42,358 bases of DNA, taken from assembly GCA_934565615.1 (NCBI GenBank), contig CAKTIH010000002.1, positions 1 to 42,358 on the forward strand, read 5' to 3'. Shown one piece after another: positions 8,321 through 15,963 of this stretch. Made by a program: the position numbers and the translations under genes. Every line of letters begins with the position of its first letter. Position 1 is the first letter of the stretch. This stretch comes from an uncultured Oscillospiraceae bacterium. GTDB taxonomy: Bacteria; Bacillota; Clostridia; Oscillospirales; Oscillospiraceae. The notes below the pieces were generated by a model. The model searched no databases, was not told the DNA's origin, and was given only the letters and a program-made list of their open reading frames with translations.

Positions 8321-9037
8321 ATGAGAGCTATCATTGACATCGTACTGATATTGATAATCGCCCTGTGCACGTGGGACGGCTATAAGAAGGGGCTTGTCGG
8401 CGGCATCGCCGGGATCCTCGCGATAATCATCGCGCTCTTCGGCGGAAGCCTCCTCGCTTCGGCGTATTCGCATGAGATAGTCCCGGCGGTCGAGCCTTTT
8501 GTCGACGGCTATGTGGACTCTTCCAAGAACCGCGACGCCATTCTTGAAAGAATGGGCTACGGCAGCAGCGACCTTTCGCTTGAGGACATCCTCGCGCAGG
8601 ATTCCTCCCTGCGCTATGACTATGCCTATGAGTGCTTCACGGCGATGGGGCTTTATGAAAAGCGCGCCGAGGAGCTTGCGGACGACGCTGTGAACCTTGC
8701 CGATACCGACGGGGTCACCATGACCAAGGCGGTCGTCTCCGTCCTGTGCGATACCCTTACCCATGTGGGCCTCATGGTCGTGGCGTTCCTGCTGATCCTG
8801 ATCATCCTTGTGGCGCTCGGCAATGTGGGGAACCTGTCGTTCCGACTGCCGAACATGGAGAGCGTGGACGAAGTAGGCGGCGCGATAATGGGCTTTATCA
8901 AGGGCTTCCTTTACTGCGTGCTCCTGTGCTGGCTCTTGAGCTTCATGGGCCTCGTTATCGGCGCGGAGACCATGTCCCACACGACGCTCGGCCGCTTCTT
9001 CCTTATCTTTGACTTCCTTACCGGCGGTTTGCTGTAA
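8321..9037 (+). CDS. CvpA-family membrane protein
   Basis: A membrane protein of 238 residues starting with MRAIIDIVLILIIALC and a GYKKGLVGGIAGI segment, the typical CvpA opening. It has about four hydrophobic segments (near residues 5-20, 25-45, 145-165 and 190-215) with a soluble loop of about 100 residues between the second and third. CvpA-type proteins are linked to colicin V production and envelope functions in other bacteria; the biochemical activity is not established. It precedes clpE by 37 bases and is probably cotranscribed with it. The 131-base gap before it has a possible TTGTTC/TAATAG promoter, too weak to list. Confidence 0.75.
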   Translation: MRAIIDIVLILIIALCTWDGYKKGLVGGIAGILAIIIALFGGSLLASAYSHEIVPAVEPFVDGYVDSSKNRDAILERMGYGSSDLSLEDILAQDSSLRYDYAYECFTAMGLYEKRAEELADDAVNLADTDGVTMTKAVVSVLCDTLTHVGLMVVAFLLILIILVALGNVGNLSFRLPNMESVDEVGGAIMGFIKGFLYCVLLCWLLSFMGLVIGAETMSHTTLGRFFLIFDFLTGGLL

Positions 9038-9074
9038 ACCGGAAATAGCAGAAATATATATACGGAGGCAATAA

Positions 9075-11408
9075 ATGCAGCCTACAATGTGCTCACGCTG
9101 CGGCAAGAACGTTGCCGTGGTATTCATAACCAAAATCGAAAACGGCCAGGCCAAGAACGAGGGCCTGTGCCTTAAATGCGCCCGCGAGCTGCACATCAAG
9201 CCGGTGGACGATATGATAAACAAAATGGGCATCACCGATGATGAGCTTGACAACCTCACCGGAGAAATGATGAGCGCCCTCACCGGCGGGGAGGACATTG
9301 CCCCTGTCGATGATGACGGCAGCGACGGGGAGGACGACGGCAAGACTGCAACCTTCCCGTTCCTCAACCGCCTTTTCGGCGGCGGCCCAAGCGCCTCGGC
9401 CTCGAGCGAGAGCCAGAATCAGAGCGGAGAGCCGCGCCGCGGCGAGACCAAGGAGAATCCCACCAAGGGCGGCAAGCGCAAGTTCCTTGATAATTACTGC
9501 ATTGATCTCACCGCCCGCGCCCGCGAGGGTAAGCTCGATACGATGATCGGCCGCGAGGAGGAGCTTGAGCGCGTCATCCAGATCCTCAACCGCCGCCAGA
9601 AGAATAACCCATGTCTCATCGGCGAACCCGGCGTCGGCAAGACGGCCATCGCCGAAGGACTCGCGCAGCGCATCGCTATGGGCAATGTCCCGGCGAAGCT
9701 CCAGAATAAGGAGGTCGACCTGCTCGACCTGACGGCGCTTGTCGCGGGCACGCAGTTCCGCGGCCAGTTCGAGAGCCGCATGAAGGGCCTTATCGAGGAG
9801 ATAAGAAAGCACGGCAATATCATCCTTGTCATTGATGAGGTACACAATATCGTCGGCGCGGGCGACGCCGAGGGCAGCATGAACGCCGCGAATATCCTTA
9901 AGCCCGCCCTCTCAAGAGGCGAAATTCAGGTCATCGGCGCGACGACCTTTACCGAGTACCGCAAGCACATAGAGAAGGACTCCGCGCTCGAGCGCCGCTT
10001 CCAGCCCGTTACCGTGGCGGAGCCGTCGGTCGAGGACAGCGTGAAGATCCTGCGCGGCATTGCGCATTATTATGAGGACTACCACGGCGTCACTATCTCC
10101 GATGAGATGTGCCGTCAGGCCGTCGTTATGAGCGAGCGGTATATCACCGACCGCTTCCTGCCCGATAAGGCCATCGACCTTATCGACGAGGCATGCTCCG
10201 ATGTGAACCTCAAGAATAAGGACATCAACCGCCGCATGGAGGCCGAGCGCGACCTTGAGAACATACGCTTTGAGAAGGACGCCCTCACATCCGACAGCCG
10301 CGAGCTTACCGATGAGCAGCAGGATCAGCGCTATGCCCGCATCGCGGAGCTCAAGAGCAAGGAAATGCAGCTTGAAAATGAGCTGAGCGAGCTTGATAAG
10401 AACCCGCGCCCCGCGCTGACTACCGATAACCTTGCCCGCATCATCGAGCTGTGGACGAAGATACCCGCCTCCACCATCAAGGAGGATGAGTTCGAGCGCC
10501 TTGCGAAGCTTGATGAGCGCCTGAAGGAACACATCGTCGGTCAGGACGAAGCCGTGAACGCCGTCTGCTCCGCGATAAAGCGCAGCCGCGTCGGGCTTCA
10601 GGTCAAGCGCAAGCCTGTCAGCTTCATCTTCGTCGGCGGCACCGGCGTCGGCAAGACGGAGCTTGTCAAGCGCCTTGCCGCGGATATGTTCGATTCTCCC
10701 GAGTCGCTTATCAGGCTCGATATGTCCGAGTTCATGGAGAAGTTCTCCGTCTCGCGCATCATCGGCTCGCCTCCCGGTTATGTCGGCTATGACGAGGCCG
10801 GCCAGCTCACCGAAAAGATACGCCGCAAGCCCTACAGCGTCGTGCTGTTTGACGAGATCGAGAAGGCGCACCCGGACGTTATGAACATCCTGCTCCAGAT
10901 CCTTGACGACGGCCGCATTACCGATGCACAGGGCAGAACGGTGAACTTTGAAAACACCATTATCGTCATGACCACGAACGCCGGCAGCAACAACAAGTCC
11001 GGCAGCGTCGGCTTCGGCGGCTCGATAAGTGACATGAGCCGTGAGCGCACCATGAAGGCGCTCAACGAGTTCCTGCGCCCCGAGTTCATCAACCGCGTCG
11101 ATGAGGTCATCTGCTTCAACCAGCTCACGGAAGAGAACTTCCGCGCCATCGCGGGGCTCATGCTCGGCGAACTGCGCGATGTGATGAAGGAAAAGAACAT
11201 CGCCCTCACGTGGGACGGCAGCCTTGTCGACTACCTCGTGGGGAAAGCCTACTCCGTCACCTATGGCGCGCGCAACCTGCGCCGCACTATACAGAAGGAT
11301 ATCGAGGATGTCCTTGCGCAGCGGATCGTTGAGAACCGCGGCAGGGAGATAAAGAGCATCGCCATGTCCGCGCGGGACGGCGCGGTGACTATCGCGATCG
11401 GAGAGTGA
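9075..11408 (+). CDS. clpE: ClpE-type AAA+ unfoldase with N-terminal zinc finger
   Basis: A Clp/Hsp100 double-ATPase that unfolds proteins for ClpP, 777 residues. The N-terminus is a four-Cys zinc finger (C6, C9, C32, C35) in place of the double Clp_N repeat. An acidic and Ser-rich linker follows to about 135. The D1 Walker A GEPGVGKT is at 183-190 with Walker B VIDEVHN. A charged M-type coiled coil lies around 385-440. The D2 Walker A GGTGVGKT is at 521-528, then LFDEIEKAH. The VGF tripeptide in the D2 loop fits a ClpP-docking loop. The zinc finger and missing Clp_N point to ClpE rather than ClpC. No ctsR or mcsB is beside it, and no CtsR box was seen. Confidence 0.88.
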   Translation: MQPTMCSRCGKNVAVVFITKIENGQAKNEGLCLKCARELHIKPVDDMINKMGITDDELDNLTGEMMSALTGGEDIAPVDDDGSDGEDDGKTATFPFLNRLFGGGPSASASSESQNQSGEPRRGETKENPTKGGKRKFLDNYCIDLTARAREGKLDTMIGREEELERVIQILNRRQKNNPCLIGEPGVGKTAIAEGLAQRIAMGNVPAKLQNKEVDLLDLTALVAGTQFRGQFESRMKGLIEEIRKHGNIILVIDEVHNIVGAGDAEGSMNAANILKPALSRGEIQVIGATTFTEYRKHIEKDSALERRFQPVTVAEPSVEDSVKILRGIAHYYEDYHGVTISDEMCRQAVVMSERYITDRFLPDKAIDLIDEACSDVNLKNKDINRRMEAERDLENIRFEKDALTSDSRELTDEQQDQRYARIAELKSKEMQLENELSELDKNPRPALTTDNLARIIELWTKIPASTIKEDEFERLAKLDERLKEHIVGQDEAVNAVCSAIKRSRVGLQVKRKPVSFIFVGGTGVGKTELVKRLAADMFDSPESLIRLDMSEFMEKFSVSRIIGSPPGYVGYDEAGQLTEKIRRKPYSVVLFDEIEKAHPDVMNILLQILDDGRITDAQGRTVNFENTIIVMTTNAGSNNKSGSVGFGGSISDMSRERTMKALNEFLRPEFINRVDEVICFNQLTEENFRAIAGLMLGELRDVMKEKNIALTWDGSLVDYLVGKAYSVTYGARNLRRTIQKDIEDVLAQRIVENRGREIKSIAMSARDGAVTIAIGE

Positions 11409-11412
11409 AACT

Positions 11413-11934
11413 ATGGAAAGACTGCTGACTGTTCTCGGCGATATAACCAAGCAGAGCGTTGACGCGATCGTGAACGCCGCGAACTGCTCGCTGCTCGGCG
11501 GCGGGGGAGTGGACGGCGCGATCCACCGCGCCGCGGGGCCCGAGCTTCTGGCCGAGTGCCGCACGCTGCACGGCTGCGAGACCGGCAGGGCGAAGATCAC
11601 AAAGGGCTATAAGCTCCCCGCAAAGCACGTTATCCATACCCCCGGCCCCGTGTGGCACGGCGGGAATAATGGCGAGGCAGAGCTGCTTGCCTCGTGCTAC
11701 CGCTCCTGCTTGGAGCTTGCCTCGGAAAACGGCTGCAAGACTGTGGACTTTCCCTCGATAAGCACGGGCGTGTACCATTTCCCGCTTGATAAGGCGGCGG
11801 CCATCGCCTGCAAGACCATCAAAGAATACCTCGAAGCCCATCCGGAGATAGAGCGCGTGCGCATGGTCTGCTTTGATGAGCGCACCAAGGCCGCTTACGA
11901 TTCCGCTATAGCTGCGCTGGAGGCAAACGCATGA
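11413..11934 (+). CDS. Macrodomain protein, likely O-acetyl-ADP-ribose deacetylase / ADP-ribosyl hydrolase
   Basis: A single macrodomain of 173 residues. GDITKQSVDAIVNAANCSLLGGGG near the N-terminus and GGVDGAIHRAAG correspond to the ADP-ribose-binding loop of MacroD/YmdB-type enzymes. VDFPSISTGVYHFP is the second substrate loop. Members hydrolyse O-acetyl-ADP-ribose or remove ADP-ribose from acidic side chains. No ADP-ribosyltransferase or sirtuin is encoded in the window. The start is 4 bases after the clpE stop, and the end overlaps the rhomboid gene by 4 bases, so this is a tightly packed operon. Confidence 0.9.
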   Translation: MERLLTVLGDITKQSVDAIVNAANCSLLGGGGVDGAIHRAAGPELLAECRTLHGCETGRAKITKGYKLPAKHVIHTPGPVWHGGNNGEAELLASCYRSCLELASENGCKTVDFPSISTGVYHFPLDKAAAIACKTIKEYLEAHPEIERVRMVCFDERTKAAYDSAIAALEANA

Positions 11935-12497
11935 GCAAAAAGCTCATAAAGCTGCAGTATAATTCTCCCGTCGTGCTGACCTTTGCACTGCTGTCGCTCG
12001 CTGTGCTTTGGCTTGATGGGCTCACCGGCGGCATGAGCACCCACGCGCTCTTCAGCGTGTATCGCTCGTCCTTTGCCGACCTCGGCACCTATCCGCGCTT
12101 CTTCCTGCACGTGCTCGGCCACGGCAGCTATTCGCACTATATCGGCAACATGATGATGATCCTCGTCGTCGGCCCTCCGCTTGAGGAGAAGTACGGCAGC
12201 CGCCCGCTGTTCTGGGCGATCTTCCTCACGGCCTTTGTCTCAGGCATGGTGCATTGGCTCTTCTTCCCCGGCACGGCTCTGCTCGGCGCGTCGGGCATCG
12301 TGTTCATGATGATCGTCATGTCCTCGCTTGCAGGGATGAAAAACGGCTGCATACCCATAACCCTGATTCTTGTGCTGGTGCTCTATATCGGCGGCGAGAT
12401 CGTCGACGGCGTCATGCTCAAGGATAATATATCCCAGCTCAGCCACATCGTGGGAGGTATTTGCGGTGCCTTCCTCGGAATAAGCATGAGAAGGTGA
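11931..12497 (+). CDS. Rhomboid-family intramembrane serine protease
   Basis: A compact membrane protein of 188 residues with about six hydrophobic segments. The catalytic Ser is S121 in LLGASGIVF (GxSG), and the catalytic His is H172 in QLSHIVGGICGAFLG. The oxyanion-side segment HGSYSHYIGNMMM (64-76) carries the conserved His and Asn of helix 2. All dyad and oxyanion residues are therefore present and an active protease is expected. It starts by an ATGA overlap with the macrodomain gene. Substrates are unknown. Confidence 0.85.
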   Translation: MSKKLIKLQYNSPVVLTFALLSLAVLWLDGLTGGMSTHALFSVYRSSFADLGTYPRFFLHVLGHGSYSHYIGNMMMILVVGPPLEEKYGSRPLFWAIFLTAFVSGMVHWLFFPGTALLGASGIVFMMIVMSSLAGMKNGCIPITLILVLVLYIGGEIVDGVMLKDNISQLSHIVGGICGAFLGISMRR

Positions 12498-12501
12498 GCC
12501 T

Positions 12502-12954
12502 ATGGAAAATCTGCTTATCAGCGCCTGCTTATTGGGCGTCGAGTGCAAATACTCCGGCGGCAGCAACGCCTTGCCTGAGGAGACGATAGGGAAGCTGCGC
12601 GCACGCTATAGGCTCATCCCCGTTTGTCCTGAGACGGCGGGGGGACTGCCCACGCCGCGCGACCCGAGCGAAAGGCTCGGCGAACGCGTTGTGAGCTGCC
12701 GCGGCGCGGACGTTACAGTGCAGTTCAAAAAGGGCGCGCAGGCCGCGCTCATGCTCGCCATGCGCTATGGCTGCTCCAAGGCACTCATGAAGGAGCACAG
12801 CCCTTCATGCGGCAGCGGGCTCATCTATGACGGCAGCTTTTCGGGAAAGCTCGTCGAGGGTGACGGGTGCGCGGCGGAGCTTCTTAAGGCCGCGGGCGTG
12901 TCCGTGGTCGGAGAAAATATGACAGAACTGTTAACAATGGCTGATAGAGCATAA
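12502..12954 (+). CDS. DUF523 family protein
   Basis: A cysteine-containing cytosolic protein of 150 residues with the DUF523 landmarks ISACLLGVECKYSG at the N-terminus, VCPETAGGLPTPRDP in the middle and KEHSPSCGSGLIYDG in the second half. The conserved Cys residues (C9, C15, the CPE Cys and the SPSCG Cys) could bind a metal or cluster; the function of the family is not established. It begins 4 bases after the rhomboid stop codon and is the last gene of the cvpA-clpE-macro-rhomboid run. Confidence 0.82.
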   Translation: MENLLISACLLGVECKYSGGSNALPEETIGKLRARYRLIPVCPETAGGLPTPRDPSERLGERVVSCRGADVTVQFKKGAQAALMLAMRYGCSKALMKEHSPSCGSGLIYDGSFSGKLVEGDGCAAELLKAAGVSVVGENMTELLTMADRA

Positions 12955-12982
12955 TAAGGCAAATTTTTTTACATCATTCGAC

Positions 12983-13011
12983 TTGACAGAATATCTTGTG
13001 GGCCTTAAAAT
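12983..13011 (+). promoter_or_regulatory. Consensus sigma-A promoter for the BlaI-type regulator
   Basis: A perfect TTGACA (12983-12988), a 17-base spacer and TAAAAT (13006-13011), 76 bases before the start at 13088. BlaI-family proteins usually repress their own promoter, but no clear TACANNTGTA dyad was found. Confidence 0.8.
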
Positions 13012-13087
13012 CAGTTGTGTTAAGAAGAGTGAGAAGATAAAAAAATGACAGAAGGCGTTTAAACAACAGAAAAAAAGGATGTGCAAA

Positions 13088-13465
13088 ATGGAACTTACAA
13101 AAAGTGAACTTGAGATCATGAATGTCATCTGGGACGCAAAGCGTCCCCTGACAAGAGGAGAGATTCTTGACCTGTCCGTTGACAAGAAGTGGAAGGACAA
13201 TTCGATCCACATTCTCCTCAACAGGCTTTTGGAAAAGGGCGCCATCATCGAGGGCGGCTTTGCCAGAAGCGGCAAATCTTACGGCAGGCTCTATGAGCCG
13301 AACATCACCGGTGTGGACTTCTATGCGGAGAACGTCCTTTCCGGCGGCGATCAGGACAGGCTTGAAATGCTCTTTGACGCTCTGCTCAGGCGTCCGGACA
13401 TTGACGCGGACATGATAAAGAAGTTCGAGTCCAAGCTGGAAGAAAAGAAAAAGGCACTTAAATAA
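13088..13465 (+). CDS. BlaI/MecI/CopY-family transcriptional repressor
   Basis: A winged-helix DNA-binding protein of 125 residues. LTKSELEIMNVIWDAKRPLTRGEI is the typical BlaI opening helix, followed by WKDNSIHILLNRLLEKGAI, the recognition helix and wing. The C-terminal part (about 85-125) is the dimerisation region, which BlaR/MecR-type proteases cleave in the canonical systems. No such protease gene is adjacent, so the inducer is unknown. The open frame reaches 13079, but AAAGGAT lies about 9 bases before ATG 13088, so I chose that start. The next gene is a MATE exporter on the same strand, a plausible target. Confidence 0.85.
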   Translation: MELTKSELEIMNVIWDAKRPLTRGEILDLSVDKKWKDNSIHILLNRLLEKGAIIEGGFARSGKSYGRLYEPNITGVDFYAENVLSGGDQDRLEMLFDALLRRPDIDADMIKKFESKLEEKKKALK

Positions 13466-13478
13466 GGAAACTTGAAAC

Positions 13479-13507
13479 CCGCATCCGGGAAACTGGATGC
13501 GGATTTC
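13479..13507 (+). terminator. Hairpin between the BlaI-type gene and the MATE gene
   Basis: CCGCATCC (13479-13486) pairs with GGATGCGG (13495-13502), followed by ATTTCT. The T run is short, so it may be a weak terminator or attenuator ahead of the exporter gene. Confidence 0.6.
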
Positions 13508-13598
13508 TAACTGCCAATTTCAGGGGAACGGAGAGGATAAGTTGTAGCTCAACAGGTTTATCGGCAGCAGGGCTTTTTACAGAAAGCTCTTTGCCATC

Positions 13599-14951
13599 AT
13601 GCTGCCGATATTGGTGCAGAATGTTATAACGAACTTTGTAAGTCTGCTTGATAACATCATGGTCGGTCAGGTCGGCACGGAGCCGATGTCCGGCGTGGCG
13701 ATAGTCAACCAGCTTATTTTTGTCTTTAACCTTTGCATATTCGGCGGCCTTGCCGGTGCCGGCATATTCACCGCGCAGTATTACGGGAAGAACGACAGCA
13801 AGGGCGTGGCCGATACCTTCCGCGCAAAGCTCTACATAGCGGCCTTCACGTCCACGGCGTTCATTCTGGTGTTCCTGCTCTTCGGGGAACAGCTCATCAT
13901 GCAGTTCATCCATGAGGGCGAGGAGCAGCTTGACATGGCCGCGACGCTGAATTATGGCAAGGATTATCTCGCCGTCATGCTTATCCAGATCCCGCCCTTC
14001 GCGCTCCAGCAGGTGTATGCAAGCACACTCAAGGAGAGCGGGGAGACGCTGGTGCCCATGAAGGCCGGCATCGTCGCAGTGCTTGTGAACCTCGTAGGCA
14101 ACTATATCCTCATCTTCGGCAAGCTCGGCGCGCCGGTCATGGGCGTCGTTGGCGCGGCCATCGCGACGGTGATCTCCCGCTTTGTCGAGTGCGCCATTAT
14201 AATTATCTGGACGCACCGGCACAGGGACACTAACCCCTTCGTGGATCACGCCTATACCACTTGGCGCATCCCGGAGACGCTGCTGCGCCAGATCGTCGTC
14301 ATGGGGCTGCCTCTGCTCGTGAACGAGCTTTTGTGGTCAAGCGGCATGACTGTGCTCAACCAGTGCTATTCCATGCGCGGGCTTGAGGTCGTCTCCGCTG
14401 TCAATATTTCGACCACCGTCTCCAACCTCTTCTTCTGCGCCTTCTTCTCTATGGGCAATTCCATCGCCATCATCATCGGCCAGCTCCTCGGCGCGGGCGA
14501 GCTTGAGCGCGCCATTGACGAGGACAGAAAGCTCATCGCCTTCGCGGTCGCGCTGTGTGCCGCGGTCGGCGTAGTGATGGCGCTGCTTGCCCCGCTGATC
14601 CCGGAGATATATAATACCTCCGATCATGTAAAGCAGCTCGCATCGGAGCTTCTGCTTGTGAGTGCCGTGATGATGCCGGTGAACGCCTTTACCAATGCCT
14701 GCTACTTCACGCTCCGCTCCGGCGGAAAGACGATCATCACCTTCGTGTTTGACAGCCTGTATCTCTGGGTGCTGTGCATCCCGCTTGCCTTTGTGCTCTC
14801 GCGCTATACGGCAATGCCGATACTCCGCATGTTTATATGCGTCCAGGCGTTGGAGATCGTCAAGTGCAGCATCGGCTATTATCTTGTCAAGAGCCGCAAA
14901 TGGGTCAAGGACCTCGTCTCCGAGCCCGAAGCCCCCGCGGTCGAATTTTGA
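13599..14951 (+). CDS. MATE-family multidrug/metabolite exporter with an interrupted 5' end
   Basis: A cation-coupled efflux protein of 450 residues from the internal ATG at 13599. It has about twelve hydrophobic segments. ITNFVSLLDNIMVGQVGTEP is the MATE helix-1/2 signature, and the second half repeats the pattern (LVNELLWSSGMTVLNQCYS). The reading frame clearly continues upstream as LNRFIGSRAFYRKLFAI, which is the usual MATE N-terminus. A good GGAGAGG (13530-13536) lies 5 bases before a TTG (13542-13544). That TTG is followed directly by in-frame TAG (13545-13547). Either codon 2 is a nonsense mutation and translation reinitiates, or the start is non-standard. ATG 13599 has no convincing ribosome site. 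Confidence 0.82.
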   Translation: MLPILVQNVITNFVSLLDNIMVGQVGTEPMSGVAIVNQLIFVFNLCIFGGLAGAGIFTAQYYGKNDSKGVADTFRAKLYIAAFTSTAFILVFLLFGEQLIMQFIHEGEEQLDMAATLNYGKDYLAVMLIQIPPFALQQVYASTLKESGETLVPMKAGIVAVLVNLVGNYILIFGKLGAPVMGVVGAAIATVISRFVECAIIIIWTHRHRDTNPFVDHAYTTWRIPETLLRQIVVMGLPLLVNELLWSSGMTVLNQCYSMRGLEVVSAVNISTTVSNLFFCAFFSMGNSIAIIIGQLLGAGELERAIDEDRKLIAFAVALCAAVGVVMALLAPLIPEIYNTSDHVKQLASELLLVSAVMMPVNAFTNACYFTLRSGGKTIITFVFDSLYLWVLCIPLAFVLSRYTAMPILRMFICVQALEIVKCSIGYYLVKSRKWVKDLVSEPEAPAVEF

Positions 14952-14971
14952 TACTCTTTGCTTATAAAAAG

Positions 14972-15009
14972 GAGCCTGCACCGTTCCGCGAGCGGAACAG
15001 TGCAGGCTC
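14972..15009 (-). terminator. Strong hairpin terminator for the minus-strand genes
   Basis: GAGCCTGCAC and GTTCCGC pair with GCGGAAC and GTGCAGGCTC with one mismatch across a two-base loop. On the minus strand the hairpin is followed by CTTTTTATAAG, so it would end transcription of the hydrolase/binding-protein pair. Its right arm shares GCGGAACAGTGC with the adjacent repeat copy B. Confidence 0.8.
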
Positions 15010-15014
15010 AAAAA

Positions 15015-15131
15015 CTCCGAGCAGTGCCCAGCGGAGCGGGACTGCGAGGAAGAGGAAGAAGGAGCTTGCATAGTGCAGTTTTCGCCGAAAGGCGGAAACG
15101 GAACAGTGCCTGCTCCTTCTGACGTTATCAG
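15015..15131 (+). repeat. Structured intergenic repeat, copy B
   Basis: A diverged copy of the repeat at 1-160 with the same architecture. Hairpin 1: GCAGT (15021-15025) with ACTGC (15041-15045), two opposed G/A bases, then TCC/GGA. Its cap is GCCCAGCGGAGCGGG, where the others have CGAA. The long stem AGAAGGAGC (15057-15065) with GCTCCTTCT (15112-15120) is now perfectly paired, where copy A has a G-T pair and an A/G mismatch. The inner hairpin is GTTTTCGCC (15078-15086), a GAAA tetraloop and GGCGGAAAC (15091-15099). The last hairpin (15119-15131) contains the stop codon of the minus-strand binding-protein gene. Confidence 0.75.
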
Positions 15132-15946
15132 TGGCAATTAAAGTACAGCAGCGCTGTGCTGTCCGTGAGCACAACGTCACATTTGCCGGCGTAGAGATAT
15201 TCAAAGCACTCGGTCGTACCGCCGGCGAGACGGGTTATCTGCCCGAGACGGTTTACAAGCTTCTCATCGGTGTTGAGTGCATCCAGCGCCTCAGGCGTCG
15301 AGGGCATGCACATCTTGCGCCCGCTGAGCCGGAGCTTGTTCCATACGGACGAGCCGTTTCTCGTCGCAATCACAATGTCGTTGTGGATATACGGGCCGTA
15401 CTGCGTGTATTTCTCCGCGTCAAGCTCTGTCTGATCCAGCGCTATGCCGCCCCACGCGACGTCGATATTTCCCGAGGACAGCTCGATATACACATTCTCC
15501 TTTTCTATCTGCTGCATCTTGAGGTTCCAGCCCAGCAGATCGCATACCGCTATCGCAAGCTCAACATCCAGCCCCCAGAACTCGCCGTTGGTCATGTAGG
15601 ACATGGGGAATGAGTTGATATCCAGCCCGATTATAAGGTCGCGCTCCTCAGGCGGCTGGAGCTTTTCAAGGGCGTCTGACTGCTTGGCAAAGTTCAGCGC
15701 CGGGCTTCCGAGCCATTTTATCGCGAGCTCGTCCACCTTGCCCTGCGCGGCAAGCACACTGAGCGCCGCCGTCACGTAGAAATACAGCGGGTCATTGTTC
15801 CTGAAGGCGAGGGAATAGTCCTGCTCAACCAGCACTTGGACCTCGTTCACGCCGTATTTAAAGCCGCCGCAGCCCGCCGCGCCGAGCATGACGCACAGTG
15901 TCAGCAGCGCGCATATCATTCGTTTTAGGAAATTTCTTTTACACAT
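15128..15946 (-). CDS. Solute-binding lipoprotein (SBP family 3) with circularly permuted domain order
   Basis: An exported lipoprotein of 272 residues. The signal peptide ends at LGAAGC, with C26 as the lipidation site. Residues about 38-80 (DYSLAFRNNDPLYFY, then VLAAQGKVDELAIKWLG) look like the C-terminal end of an amino-acid-binding protein, which normally reads YGIAVRKG and then ALxxLxxDGTxxxIxxKWxG. Residues 104-272 then resemble the normal N-terminal start (LIIGLDINSFPMSYM, GLDVELAIAVCDLLG) and run to AGKCDVVLTDSTALLYF, where the usual C-terminal part would follow but the protein stops. The fold therefore appears complete but permuted. No permease or ATPase gene is adjacent. The stop codon lies in repeat copy B. 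CGGAGT precedes the ATG. Confidence 0.72.
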   Translation of the reverse strand: MCKRNFLKRMICALLTLCVMLGAAGCGGFKYGVNEVQVLVEQDYSLAFRNNDPLYFYVTAALSVLAAQGKVDELAIKWLGSPALNFAKQSDALEKLQPPEERDLIIGLDINSFPMSYMTNGEFWGLDVELAIAVCDLLGWNLKMQQIEKENVYIELSSGNIDVAWGGIALDQTELDAEKYTQYGPYIHNDIVIATRNGSSVWNKLRLSGRKMCMPSTPEALDALNTDEKLVNRLGQITRLAGGTTECFEYLYAGKCDVVLTDSTALLYFNCH

Positions 15947-15963
15947 ATCGTTTACTCCGTCTG

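Noticed and set aside
13088..13465. Antibiotic-resistance bla/mec system
   Set aside because: Only the repressor-type gene is present. No BlaR sensor and no beta-lactamase gene adjoin it; the beta-lactamase-fold hydrolase at 15964 is on the other strand behind the MATE gene.
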